NCBI RefSeq assembly: GCF_030247185.1
Contig: NC_080570.1
Coordinates: 125,149,650 to 125,213,649 of the forward strand
Direction: 5' to 3'
Source of the DNA: Malaya genurostris
Lineage: Eukaryota; Arthropoda; Insecta; Diptera; Culicidae
Length of the DNA: 64,000 nucleotides
Of this stretch, positions 44,987-57,599 are shown one piece after another (the stretch's first letter is position 1; the number at the start of each line of letters is the position of its first letter). Position numbers and translations under genes: made by a program. The notes below the pieces were generated by a model. That model saw only the letters and a program-made list of their open reading frames with translations. It was not told the origin of the DNA and did no database searches.

Positions 44987-47009
44987 CATGAGTAAAAATT
45001 TCTGAAGTGGCCCCCCATTTTTCACGAGGTAACCGATTTTACAATAAGTGTTATTGTTTTGTAGTATTAGTATCTACGAACATGTTCGTGAAATATTTCG
45101 TCGATATTCGAATTTTTTATACTATTTTTAGTTACATTAACATTTATATACCTTTTTATTGTAATGCTTCCTGAAACTCAAGTTCTTTTTCAAATTATAC
45201 GAAACTTTGCAACTGGATAAACAACTATTTTTGGCATAGAATGAAGAAAAAATTGTTTAAAAATGTTCAATTTTACTAAACTTTCTATTTAAATTTTCCA
45301 AAGAAATCGATATTAAAGTACCTTCTTCACGCGATTTTTGTCTTTGTTAAATGCTAAAATGTTGCATATGTTATTGGTTTTCATAATCAACAAAAAAATT
45401 TTTGTGCTCAAATAGGGTTTTTGAAATATTTGATATTTTGTATACGCGCGCTGTATGCAAAGTGCACCGCGTGAGCGAATCGGTATGGTGCGGCAGGGTT
45501 CGGTAGGGTGCGATGTCGTCGGTGTGATTGAAGCGAGCTGCGACAGGTTTGGACAAGTAAGCATAGAAAATGATTTTTTTGTCTGCCTTTTCTCATCTCA
45601 ACTTTTTTAAATTGTAGTATTTCGATGAATTTTTGCTATAATATATAAGAGAAAATGAATAATATGAAAAGGGCATCATTACAGTACTAGGTACATTTAA
45701 ACAGGTTTCTCCATTAAATGTACGTCAGGAAATTTATTCATCACATATTATTTCACAAGTTTGACTCTAGATTATTTTATATTTTCTGGTGGTTCGAACA
45801 GAACATTTACTACAAATTCTTCGTTGTCGGTAAAAATCTTACATTCGCGTGTAGTTTGAATCGTCATTACGTTTTTAAATCGATGTTGCTGTTGTCTATC
45901 CTGAATGTCTGGTTCGTTTATCATGCAAAAATCAAAGTTTATATTTTTGAATGAATCCTTTACTCAATTGAATAGACTATGCGCAGTTGGAATTCGATTG
46001 GTTTTGATTTGATGCAAATTAACTTTATACGCGTGTCTTTTCACGGTTCCTTCAAAGATAACTTTTTCCCATGTGAGGCTGCGAAAGAATTCCACTCGGT
46101 CCTAATTTTATAATCTTTCTCGTGAAGTGCAGTAAATGCACTGAACTTGTACCGTTAATCTTTTTTCCGGAATGATCACAAACTTTTGTGTTTTCCTTGA
46201 CTATTTTCGCATCCAAACCACACGAAAAAATGAGAAAAAATTGTAAAATAATATGTGATCAATAAATTACCTGACGTACATTTAATGGAGAAACCTGTTT
46301 AAATGTACCTAGTACTGTAATGATGCCCTTTTCATATTATTCATTTTCTCTTATATATTATAGCAAAAATTCATCGAAATACTACAATTTAAAAAAGTTG
46401 AGATGAGAAAGGCAAAAAATCATTTTCTATGCTTACTTGTCCAAACCTGTCGCAGCTCGCTTCAATCACACCGACGACATCGCACCCTACCGAACCCTGC
46501 CGCACCATACCGATTCGCTCACGCGGTGCACTTTGCATACAGCGCGCGTATACAAAATATCAAATATTTCAAAAACCCTATTTGAGCACAAAAATTTTTT
46601 TGTTGATTATGAAAACCAATAACATATGCAACATTTTAGCATTTAACAAAGACAAAAATCGCGTGAAGAAGGTACTTTAATATCGATTTCTTTGGAAAAT
46701 TTAAGTAGAAAGTTTAGTAAAATTGAACATTTTTAAACAATTTTTTCTTCATTCTATGCCAAAAATAGTTGTTTATCCAGTTGCAAAGTTTCGTATAATT
46801 CGAAAAAGAACTTGAGTTTCAGGAAGCATTACAATAAAAAGGTATATAAATGTTAATGTAACTAAAAATAGTATGAAAAATTCGAATATCGACGAAATAT
46901 TTCACGAACATGTTCGTAGATACTAATACTACAAAACAATAACACTTATTGTAAAATCGGTTACCTCGTGAAAAATGGGGGGGCCACTTCAGAAAGTTTT
47001 ACTCTCATG
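44987..47009. mobile_element. 2 kb near-perfect inverted repeat (long-arm foldback element)
   Basis: The arms 44987-45756 and 46242-47009 are inverse copies of about 768 bases. Identity is very high: by eye I see only a handful of single-base and length differences, and an 83-codon frame in the arms is identical on both sides. The spacer is 485 bases (45757-46241), with a 78-codon frame running in from the left arm at 45718-45954 and no known domain. No target duplication was found. The arms share no similarity with the other families here. RNA from it would fold into a long double-stranded hairpin. Confidence 0.85.
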
Positions 47010-47388
47010 TCAAATGACCTTGACAGACTGACTAAAATCATCGTCAACTGTAATTGGTACGGTCAAAGTGTCTGTCAAATGAGATACTCGATAGTTCTAT
47101 GACCAAGTAGAAGTATAAGACTCAGTCATAGACAGACGACTTTTTTGTTTTCTCTCCCATTCTCCTATTTCCTGTTGAAGTAAAAAAAATCCATGAGAGT
47201 ACTAACAGAAACATAAATTGATAAATTTCATTGTTTCTTTTAAAAAGTCATCTAACTTCGGAGTTTAATGGTGTGAATGAATTTAATTCAATGTTAATGC
47301 TGCTTGATTAAATTTTAGTCACATCGTATTCAAGCAGTGACAGGAGAAATGAAGATAATATCAATCGCATCGGCAATCAATGGGCGTA

Positions 47389-48244
47389 AGGAGTGTATCG
47401 AAAATAAGCTATCTACAAATTTTTCTTTCAAATTATGATCAAAACGATATTTTATTCAAACTAAAAATTGATCCTTTATTGTACGAGGTTAAACTTGAGC
47501 ATAAAGAAAACCGAATGAAATTTACGTTATTCCTTCACGAATTTTCGAACTTTTGATCGAACGCTCTTCATCAAGTTCCGGACAAGTGTTGCATCGCATT
47601 TTTTGGACGCTTGAGCCCAAATTTTTCTGAACTCCTGCATGTCCCCAGCTGCCTAACCAGTCTTCTTGAAGACCCTCTTCACGATTGCCCAGTAACGTTC
47701 GATGGGTCGAAGCTGAGGCCAATTTGGTGGATTGATATTTTTCTCAACGAAATGTATACCCTTTTCCGCAAGCCAATTGAGAGTGGTTTTGGCATAGTGA
47801 GCCGACGCCAAATCCAGCCAAAACCGTGGAGGTGTACTAGGCTTCTTATATAAAGGCAGCAATCTCTTCTGGAAACACTCAGATCGATAGATTTCTGCAT
47901 TTATAGTAAAAAATGGTTGACTTCAAACCACAGGAACATAGTTCCCCAAACTTATTAATTATGTTTTTAACACTGACATGATGAATTCCAAACCACTTCG
48001 CCAATTTTCGCATAGTAATACCCTTCTCACTTAGCCATGTGTCCAGAGCTTTAATTTCCACTTCCTTTTCAATACGCGACATTTAGAAAACGCAGAATTT
48101 CAACCGCAAAAAAAAAACAATTAAAGAATCGAAAGCTGACAGTCAAACGCACAGCATGCTGCGATCTGAGCATAAAAAAAAAACATTACAAATACATGCG
48201 TACAACACAAATTTATGTGGATAGCTTATTTTCGATACATTCCT
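47389..48244 (-). mobile_element. DD37E mariner-like element, internally deleted, TIRs and TA sites
   Basis: The ends aggagtgtatcgaaaata and its inverse finishing at 48244 match over about 27 bases with two mismatches, flanked by TA (47387-47388 and 48245-48246). The length is 856 bp. The ends differ from those of the 13.1 kb DD37E element, so it represents another subfamily. Confidence 0.9.
47522..48082 (-). pseudogene. DD37E transposase lacking the first catalytic Asp
   Basis: It starts at the ATG at 48082 with MSRIEKEVEIKALDTWL and LAKWFGIHHVSVKNIINKFGE (first helix-turn-helix). It is then joined directly to LCSCGLKS, so the second helix-turn-helix and the first catalytic Asp are missing. 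In another frame the block FWLDLASAHYAK (second Asp) and NPPNWPQLRPIERYWAI (Glu) follow. I count 37 residues between the two acidic positions. The C-terminal end (RSIKSSKIREG region) reads in a third frame to 47522. Confidence 0.85.
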
Positions 48245-48268
48245 TATCAAGAGAATTTAAGTTATGAC

Positions 48269-48675
48269 CAGGGATGCCAGGTCATTTTTTCAAAAATCTG
48301 TGATCAAACCCAAAACCTGTCTGTGAAAATCTGTGACCGTTTTTCCGTACCCCGATAGCAGTTCAAAATCAATTTGGTGAGCAAAAAAACGGTCTCACTA
48401 CTATTTTCCGTACCATTATAGCAGATCGAATTCAAATTAATGAGCAAAAAAACAAAAAGGTCTCACTACCAACGCTCTGTACCTGTTTCCTCAACCGCTC
48501 TGTACTTTTTGGTGCTAAACTGTCCTCGATTTCCAAAATCTGTGATTTATTCAAGAATCTGTGAAAATCTGTGATCATTTTCAGAAATCTGTGAAAATCT
48601 GTGTCATTTTTAAAATCTTTGCAGATAATTCAAAATCTGTGAAACACAGATTAATCTGTGAACCTGACATCCCTG
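48269..48675. mobile_element. hAT MITE with 8-bp duplication gttatgac
   Basis: The ends cagggatgccaggt and acctgacatccctg are inverse copies with one mismatch. gttatgac flanks both sides (48261-48268, 48676-48683). The 407-bp body is full of aaatctgtgaa units near both ends, probable transposase-binding repeats. It lies 16 bases beyond the end of the DD37E element. Confidence 0.9.
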
Positions 48676-49081
48676 GTTATGACCGGCCGCCTGTCACGAC
48701 GCCATCTTGTTGAGATCAAAATCAGCTGACTGCAACGTAAACAAACAATCAGTAATGCAATTGTTTTACGGTTTACCTCGTATAGAGCACGAAAATTAGT
48801 GAATTTTGGGTCGACTCTCTCACAATAACTTGTCGGTTTAGCTAACATACAGCAGAGAGTGTTTTGGGACATCAAGTGCAGGTAATTTTCAGAATTTGAG
48901 AGTCGCGATGAGTATCAAAACATCGCAGTGTTTGGGGCTCAAAACGCGAGGGGCTCAACGTTATCGGTGTACTTTTAAATGGCTGGTGCTCATACATTGG
49001 TGGAGCCTGGTTGTCCTGGTCCAGTGACATAAACTTTCCAATCTTCGTCATGCAAAGTTGCTAGTAGATAGTAACATTTAG

Positions 49082-49509
49082 TAGAGGCGTGCAAAACAGC
49101 TCATTTTGGTGAACAGCTCCGAACCGATCAGCTCACTAAAGTGAATCGATTCGATGTATCAGCTCATCAGCTCTTTTAGTTTGAACTTAAGGATCATTTT
49201 GTGCGCCGTTTTTCTTATGCACTGGTTTTCTTTCAAATCCATGATCGAAATTGAATCATTGATTTGCAATGATGCAATGAATGCAATGCGAATTAGTTTA
49301 TCTTTAATTGATGTCGACTAAATTGAATCTTTTAAAGAGCCGAAGATCCGATCAGCTCGTAGCGTGTTCTCTTCGTCATAATGCAGTGAACTGGGTAGCA
49401 AATGAGTGAGCTGATGAGCTGCGGTTCTTTTGAAAAGAGCTGTGAGCTGTCAGCTCACTTCAATGATTCGATTCACTGGAACAGCTCAGGAGCGAATTGC
49501 CCATCTCTA
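49082..49509. mobile_element. hAT MITE with 8-bp duplication acatttag
   Basis: The ends tagaggcgtgcaa and, inverted, tagagatgggcaa form the terminal repeat; acatttag flanks both sides (49074-49081, 49510-49517). Inside, many agctca and gagctg motifs are arranged in opposite orientation near the two ends. The terminus resembles those of Herves-type hAT elements; that link is from memory. Confidence 0.88.
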
Positions 49510-49679
49510 ACATTTAGCAGCTCTGACAGCAACCTAACATGGAACAGAAAAGAATGATACGGAATGAACATGTACACAAACCACAAAGGGCTGTCAAACA
49601 ATGTTCATGACAGTGAAAGGCCAGCAATTTCATTTTCATCAAATAAACTTTCATCAAATTAAACATTAATTATTCACAC

Positions 49680-51100
49680 TACTTGTAAGAGCTGCCATTT
49701 GATTCCGGATTCCGGGGACCGACGTATCCCGATGTGAGTTTTTGTGGCTGTGGCCAGAACTGTAAGCTAGAGGAATTTATTTACTACTTTTGAGAAATTA
49801 GCACATCTTTACGAATACATTTATGAAAGCGATCCATTGAATTTGCAATTCAGTTCTTACCAAAAACTGTCAAATTGATTACCGTTTGATTAATCAACTA
49901 CTTGTTGGTTATTCGAATAAAATTAACAAACGTCGGATGATAAGTGAAACGTGATAAATCGATTTTCGTCTGTGACCCGGCGGGTTTCACTTCAATCGGG
50001 GCTAATCGATTTGCTTGCTGCGATGCTAGGCAGCAATCAATTAGAATCCAGCAGCGGAAGCTGTGGAGACATCCAGTGTGCTGGACGGACCGAAGAAGTA
50101 CCCCGTCAGGTATTTATGTCCCATGTTCCGATAGGCATCAATTTGCTGCCTGCCTGCCTGCCTGGAAGCTTTCAATTCCCCCGCGCGCTCAATACTAAAT
50201 TGGATTACTGACTGACGAACAGTGGCTTTCTCTCTAAACAGCACAATTCCGTTATTGATGACAGATAATCCCACTAATGCTCCTGGACTGTGCGTCGAGA
50301 TGTTCGAAGCTAGGTTCGATGCATAACTCACGACCGAGAAGCGGCGGCGGCGGCCATTCATCTTCCGTATAAGGACACTCAGTTGCGTTCTGTTCCGCCT
50401 TGTCGAACCGGGCTGTGGCAGTCACCGGCCGGTCACCCGTCGGATTTGAAATACTAGAGCTGATTACGCATTAATTATCATTAATTTCACTCAGCCATTG
50501 CCTGGTCGAGCAAAATCTCCCAGAGGTCCCAAAGCGGATGATCTATGTTCTGTGTCTTTTGCCCAGAAATAGGAACTACTTCGGCTGCTGATGCACCGCC
50601 ATAGATTATGAATCGATACATCGGAAAACAATCAGATCATTACCTTTCGCTACAAGACAGACACGCACGGACAAGCCACGGGGGCTGCTAATCCAATAAT
50701 CTTGCTTCTAATCATAAAATATGGTGCTTCCCTTCGGTCAGCATAAATCACTCCCGCTTTGCAGAAACGGGAAAGCGGTCAGGTCATCGTTGGTTCTTGT
50801 TGTCCCGCCGTGGCCTGTGCCGAAGTCACCCAAAAGCCCGCTCGTCGCTCCACTCTGCGACGATGATTTATTTCTCATTAATATGCCGAACCGTGCCGTT
50901 CTTTGCCTATCTTTGTTCACACGAAGGGAAAATGGAGTAATAATTGCTGCGACAAATATTCACCTTTCTTCCAATTAATAATGCGTGAAACGAGCGATTG
51001 TCGATTTGGTCAGAAAACGGCAAAATGATTCATTGCTTCCCTCGCTCCAAGTTGAATATTTCTGTTTTGATTGTTATCATTTTGATTGAACTAATTGGTC
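49680..51100. other. GC-richer low-copy island, no supported gene
   Basis: Several frames of 60-106 codons overlap on both strands without domains. No match to the repeat families was noticed. 51100-51980 is similar but poorer in GC and also without a recognised feature. Confidence 0.35.
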
Positions 51101-51984
51101 GTGCAAGGGAAGGTGCTGTGGCCATGGAATTACGATTGTTGGAGTCCTGCTGCTGTGATTATTCTCAAAGTTGATTCTAGCAAGTCTTCAATGTGGCTCA
51201 GATGATCAATGGACGTACTTTATGATCTAAGGGTTTACGGTTCAATTCTCAGTCGCTACAGTTCTTTTATTTCTTTTTTAAATTGAAATTCAAGCCAACT
51301 TTTGAATCACACAAAAGACACTATTAGACTGTAGAAATGATGAATGTCTTTGGCAAAAACTAGTTTAAATCCACCGTCTGGGACAGTAGATCGCAACGAA
51401 GGTGTGTCGGGGTCCAGTGAACCAGAGACCAATCATTTCAGGCAATTCGTATATATGTATCGGTAGGGTCGATTCCAAAAGAACTGGTTTGAAGTCGTCG
51501 CGGCGTTAGTAATTCAGAAGCAATACTTCTACCGGAATAACTGAACCGACCTTGGAACTCGTTCGTGTGTTCCGTGAGGTGTACTGGTTGATTCGGTATC
51601 GGCTGAACTTCCTTCGTTGAAGATCTATCCATCGGTGTAGTCTAGAAAAGGGAAGAGTAGAGTAGATTGCGGCGTAAAACCGGCGAGGGAGGTCGGGACA
51701 TCAGCAAACCGAAGAGTCTCCTCTGAAGTAATGGACATCTCTTAGTTCCGGTGGGAACGAAGCAAGAAATCCAATGTGTTTTAGTGGGTAAAGTATGTCA
51801 GCGCCATACTTTGGTTTGTAAGAGCGATTGGTTCATAACTTGCGGACTCGTGGTCCTCTACGAAATTCCTGAATTTCATCCGGATCACGTGAAAATTTTT
51901 CTCAAATCTCCTAACAAGTACACCAATCGGTAGCCATTATCAGTAAAAGGTAAAACAAACCGATTACGGTAATTCTGGATCAAG

Positions 51985-52330
51985 ATTTGTGAACAATGAT
52001 GGGTGATAATTGCCATATACTCGAAAATGGATCTTACTCACTTTTCTCAGAGATTGCAGAACCGATATTTACGATCTTAGAGCCAAATGATAGGTTTTAT
52101 GGTCTTACCAGAAATTTCTGCATATTTTCGGATTTAACAAAAATTTAAACCGTCGTTTAGGGTACGATGTCAGAATCGTATGAAAACTTCGAACTTGAAA
52201 CTGGTAGGGTTTGTACATCATGTTAGTTGGTGGCCATACGAACCGACTTGGATTATACCAGTTATCGGTTTCCGGTCCCGGAAGAACCTACAAAAGTGAA
52301 ATTAACTTTGCCTAAGTGTGATCGAAGCAC
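51985..52330 (-). repeat. Degenerate copy of the ~155-bp tandem repeat family, inverted
   Basis: tcacttttctcagagatt and the following cagaaccgat are the inverse of the usual family phrases. Roughly two degenerate units. Confidence 0.5.
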
Positions 52331-52339
52331 TGTTTCATA

Positions 52340-53340
52340 CTGTAGGTTATACCAGTTAATGTACCTCTTCGGTTTCTTTCAAGAATCGAAAAGAAATATT
52401 AACATAACATCTGGCGTACCGCAGGGTTCTCACCTAGGGCCTCTTCTTTTCATTTTACATATAAACGACATTTCCTTCATACTCAAATATCGAAAAAGTG
52501 ATTGTACATGCAGACGACATGAAACTCTTCATGGAAATTAGAAATATCAACGACGCTGTGATATTTCAGAACAAAATCAATCTATTTCACATTTGGTGCT
52601 GCGAAATTCTAAGGTAAAAAAATGCAACTCAATAACTCTCAGTAGGAAAAAAAAACCCATTCTGTAGACATATTTTAAGGAAATCAAATAGTAGAAAAAA
52701 GTAAAATTGTGCGAGATTTAGGTATAATCATGGACTCCAAACTAACATTTGTGGAACATTATAACACAATAATCAATGAAGCAAATAGCATGCTAAATTT
52801 CCAAGGCCCATATACTATAAAATTGCTACATAGTACATATGTCAGACACATCTTGGAATATTGCAGCCTAGTATGGAATCCATCGATTCAAAAACAATTT
52901 CTTTTATATGCACTTCGTAAATTAAACTGGACACCATTTCCTTTACCACCATATGAAGCACGCTGCATGCTCATCAATATGCATACACTTCAAGAACGCC
53001 GCGACTTTGCAATGCTTTATTTTATCAGCGACATTATTACTCAACGCATTCAATCAGCTCCATTATTATCGCAATTAAATTTTTATATACCTTGCCGTCA
53101 ACTACGTTCCAGGAAATTATGTTTAGAAAGACACACTAGAACAAATTATGCAAAATACAGTCCAGTCAACCGAATAATGCGCCATTACAATCAATACTGC
53201 GAACATCTTGACCTTACTATTTCAAAAAATCAAATAAAAGCTCAGCTTTGTCGTAGAAATTTTGCGTAGTATGTAAGTGAACATTGTAAACAATTAATAT
53301 GTAATCTATATTTGCTTGAAGAAATAAATAAATAAACAAT
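52340..53340 (+). pseudogene. Jockey-like LINE reverse transcriptase, 5'-truncated relic
   Basis: TSGVPQGSHLGPLLFILHIN (reverse transcriptase block) appears at about 52410-52475, followed with a frame change by a broken form of the ADD block (gcagacgacatgaaa). A 186-codon frame (52709-53269) then begins MRDLGIIMDSKLTFVEH and includes RHILEYCSLVWNP, the thumb and connection region of jockey/CR1-type LINEs. The stop at 53269 is followed by about 50 bases and a TAAA-repeat tail (to about 53338), so the 3' end is genuine. The endonuclease and fingers are lost to 5' truncation. Confidence 0.8.
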
Positions 53341-53344
53341 GAAT

Positions 53345-53849
53345 AGGTGATGCATGGACTAGTGATGCCTCTCCACATAAAAGTTGGCAAAAACCCTTAA
53401 TGTTCGATAACTACGTGTTTAATTCTTATCAATATAGTTAGATCACCCAAATTATTTCCATCTTGATGTTATATAAAACAATGTTCGATTTACCTAGAGC
53501 GAAAAAATGCCTTTCCAATCTATTCTTATTTAAATATGTCTTTTCGTTCGATTTGTTTTTTTTTTAAATCAAATATCAACTTTGCGTTACTGGTTAACGT
53601 TTCGAAAATTTATTTTTTGACCAGGCTTTTCCTAGAATTAGTTCAACATGAATGAGCAACCCAATAAAATACATACCTTGTCTTAAATTTTTGACGAGAA
53701 ACGTTTCTAGCATAAATTAAAATATTTTATTATATGAATATATCTAATATAATACTAAGTGATAAAAGCGATCTCACTGTCAGGGGACCTTGCTGTGCTA
53801 TTATCGTGACAATATTTCAAATCGATGAGACCTTTTTTACCTTTTTTAT
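53345..53849. other. AT-rich spacer, nothing recognised
   Basis: No features beyond homopolymer runs. Confidence 0.5.
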
Positions 53850-54235
<386 letters not shown>

Positions 54236-54714
54236 CACACTTGACCTTAAAAACAGAATATGTTTCCAGACTTAGATTCCGCACGGTAATACCTATCCAA
54301 CAAGCCATAGATTGTTAAAATCCGTCCATTTTTATCGGAGATATCAAAATTTTTGAGTAAACGACTTTTTCCTCTATTCCAGCAGTACAAGTTTTGAGCG
54401 CTGTCTGGCAAAGAAATGCTTGGGAGCAACATAAAACACGATTTTTTATACTGTTACATACATTTGTTTCTAAGTACCCAAAAGACTGTGTACAGCATGA
54501 TATTTTGCCTCGGACCAATTTTAGCACGGTTCGTTTTTGGTAACATAATCGTTCGAATATGACATATGTAAACCAGATGATAGCAGCATTTTCAAGTTGA
54601 AAGTAATTCCATAATTATATTTATTTAAACTACTCAAATCAAGTTGGAAGAACATAACAGCCATATACCATTCGAATCAGTTCGTCGAGATCAGCAAATG
54701 CGTGTGTGACAAAT

Positions 54715-55065
54715 AATTTTACTCAATTTTTTTTCGGAGATGACTCAACCGTTTTCTACTAACTCAGATTCATATGTAAAGTCGTATGCTCCCAAACAAG
54801 ATTCCTGTATTATGTTTGGATCCGACTTCTGGTTCCGGAACTATAGGATGATATGTGAAACGAAATTAAAATTGTGTAACTCATTTTTCTCGTAGATGAC
54901 TGAACCGATCTGAAATCTAAAAATCATCTAAGATTCAAAGGAAAAGTTTTAAGATTCTATAAAACATCTTGTTTTTCAGTCAGATCCGACTTCTGGTTTA
55001 GGAGATACAGGGTGATTAGTATAAAAATGTCTATTTCACATAAATTAATCAGGTTTATCGAGTTT
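54715..55065 (-). repeat. ~155-bp tandem repeat family, inverted, two units
   Basis: gacttctggttccggaact and cgacttctggtttagga, with ctcgtagatgactgaacc-like text between them, are inverse family phrases about 160 bases apart. Confidence 0.65.
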
Positions 55066-56089
55066 GCAGATTTGGATAGTCGATAACTAAATAAACTTAT
55101 TTCAGTTTTAGTGGTATTCAGTTTTCGATTTGCATTTAATTCACACTACGATTTATCAAAGATCTACACTGATTTTCAAACATTTTGAAACAAATGTAAA
55201 CTATACAGCTACTCAGATGAATTTATCTGACTTCGGCCACAGCAATTTTCGAATTCCAGTTTCAATATCGAATCGTTTCTCAGAGCTCAATCGTTTTCAC
55301 AAAAAATGCCAAATCGACAAAGACAAAATTAATTTATTTTATCCAATTCTGACTTCCGATTTAAAATTAAAAATTCATGCGAATCGGTTTTGGTTATGTT
55401 GGTTCCTGAATACCGGCTCTGGAAATACCTTAAATAACCGTAAACTTACTCCAACATATCATGGAATGTTCAAACGATGATCACACGTTTAAATTCAAAT
55501 TCGATCCGATTTGCAGTTTAGACATTACAGAGTAGTGAGTGATTAAAATCTCAAATTGCCGCTTAAAGCGATGGTCATTAAAATAATGTCATGAGAACTA
55601 AAACACCGAAGAATATTCATGCAAAAAACACATGCGGATTGATAGAAAAAAGGTATCATCGCACTGCTAGGTGGATTAAGCACGTTTTTTAATTTAGTCT
55701 TTCTATTGATTTTCTAATTCTGATAACAGAAGTCAAACATTTTCTCCGTGTATGTTTTTTAGACATCCGTCACTTGTAAAAATCAGTCTCGAGAAAAATT
55801 GGTATCTCTATTCTTCCAACACATCCGAATCGAAGTACGTGAAGTTTGATGACTTGCTAATCATTTCTGGTGTGGCTTCAATTCAATTTGCTTTATATAG
55901 AACACATACGGTAAAAAAAAGTTTTTTCTCATTTTACTGAAGAAACCCGCTATTATTATTGAAATTTCTGAAAATATAGTACGACCGAATTTCATTCGTG
56001 AAGCCAACTCAGAAATGGAGGAAACTCACATAGGACAGATATGCGAGTATGGGCAGCATACGTTTTCCTTACGTTTCAAGGCCATAAAG
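55066..56089. other. AT-rich spacer, nothing recognised
   Basis: A 116-codon frame at 55130-55480 has no recognised domain and lies in AT-rich DNA. Confidence 0.45.
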
Positions 56090-56415
56090 TAAAGAATTTT
56101 GATGTGGAACACATCTTTATTAGGGGTGCAAATCACAAACTACACGTAGAAATGTGGTCAGGTTTTAAACACTTACAGCTCAGTCTGTTTTGTATCAATT
56201 ATTAATATTATATCATCATTTGATAGGAAATATTTCTACGTATTGATTTGAATGTTCATAGCCATGTATTTTGAATTGTATATCATTGAAATGTTGATTA
56301 ATAGCTAGCAGTGTCCTATTTTGTCTGCAAAAAATCTCCGGCATACCGGATTTCTCTGCCATAGTCGACGGTTTTGAAGGAGTAAGCGATATATCAAAGG
56401 AAAAGCATCGCTCTG

Positions 56416-56500
56416 ATTGGTCAATCGAATCAAAAGCGAAGCTGTTGGAAACACGCGAATCTATAAATAGAAGCGAAATTATAGCTAACGTTTCAGTCCT
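56416..56500 (+). promoter_or_regulatory. Promoter-like repeat copy 3
   Basis: ATTGG (inverse CCAAT) at 56416, TATAAATA at 56462-56469 and initiator TCAGT at 56493-56497, 33 bases from TATA to the initiator A. The layout is identical in the copy at 60.7 kb. Confidence 0.5.
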
Positions 56501-56576
56501 ACGCGTAGTATGCTAGAGGTAGGTTGTTGCTAGACAGCAAGACAAAAACGTGCCATAAAACGATTTGAAGCTTTAA

Positions 56577-57060
56577 GGGCTGATGCCAGTTGTTAGCGTA
56601 AAACCGTGTCGCTCGCTGTGCGTATTACATTTCTCTTCATGCTCTCTCGTAAATGTGTAAAATGACTCTCGATGTGGCCGGGTGGCCAATAAAGTTTTGA
56701 TATAAAATTCAATCAATTTTCATCGCGACAACATATATGATTTTATGCATTAATCGCATCTAAACTAAATAATCTAGACATTGTCAAGATAGATTTTTGA
56801 TCCATGCTTTTGAAGGCGAGATTTTCAATGAACAAGTTGAAAGTTGCCGTTTTCAGCTATGCAACTCTTCCTTCAGAAAAAAGACTTTCCCAATTGCTAA
56901 AGTCAAACAATCATTCTGAAATTTTCACAGCATAATCTAAACTAAATTTCTTAGAGATTGTCTGTTGGGTTTTTTATATTCGTCACCGTTTCTGAGAAAA
57001 TCAGATTTGAAGCGTGAAAATAGCCCTTTAAAACGCCCTAAAACACACTTGCGTCAGCCC
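56577..57060 (+). mobile_element. TTAA-flanked MITE, copy c
   Basis: TTAA at 56573-56576 and 57061-57064; ends gggctgatgcca and, inverted, gggctgacgcaa. The central part shares aatcgcatctaaactaaat with copies a, b and d. It does not code. Confidence 0.7.
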
Positions 57061-57599
57061 TTAATTGGTATACTCTGATCTTATGTCATGCAAGCTCGGA
57101 ATTCCATGTTATGTCGTTTCCCCATTAGAAATTGACAACTACCCCTGGATAAATTTTGAGTGCTTAAGATTAATTTCTAATTTATATTAGATGAACTCGA
57201 TTGATAATGAAAAATAGTTTATCGCTTCAACCGAAATCGCAGAATGGTAGAGAAACTTAGCGCTAAAAAAACTGCTTGCATAAAAAACTTGAACACAAGC
57301 TTGGCGAAGAGAAGCTTAATTATCGAAATCGCAAGTATGTACAAGGATATAATTGCATGCATTTGGGATAATGGTGTAATTTCGTCGGTTATAAAACAAA
57401 TGCAAATCAAGACAAATGATGTTCGGTGTTGGTTCGGATTGATTGAACTTTTTGATTGTAGATCATTAGAAATTTTGGTTGCCTTGTTCCACATCAACGG
57501 CTCGAACAACCCCAGGGGGCTGATCCTTGTAGTTTTCTACAAGAGCGTAGCCTACTTGGACGAACGCTTCTCTTTGTTTTCAATCTTCAAATGACTTCC

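Larger units (their letters stand above)
56090..57536 (+). repeat. Composite duplicated segment, copy 1
   Basis: From gtgcaaatcacaaac to ggggctgatccttgtag this matches 60390-62309 in order: a leading repeat (also at 10.0 kb), the promoter-like part, the TTAA MITE, and a trailing part with agaatggtagagaaac and cacatcaacggctcgaac. Copy 1 lacks about 160 bases that copy 2 has near 61000-61160, and it lacks the gag-only insertion. The encoded frame at 57244-57594 has no domain I know. Confidence 0.8.

Noticed and set aside
45313..46680. A conserved 83-codon protein encoded twice
   Set aside because: The two frames are identical because they lie in the two arms of the palindrome; one identical pair gives no evidence of selection on protein.
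57244..57594. 116-codon frame shared with 62.0-62.3 kb
   Set aside because: Sharing comes from the duplicated segment; the second copy is interrupted, both strands are open over the same bases, and no domain is visible.
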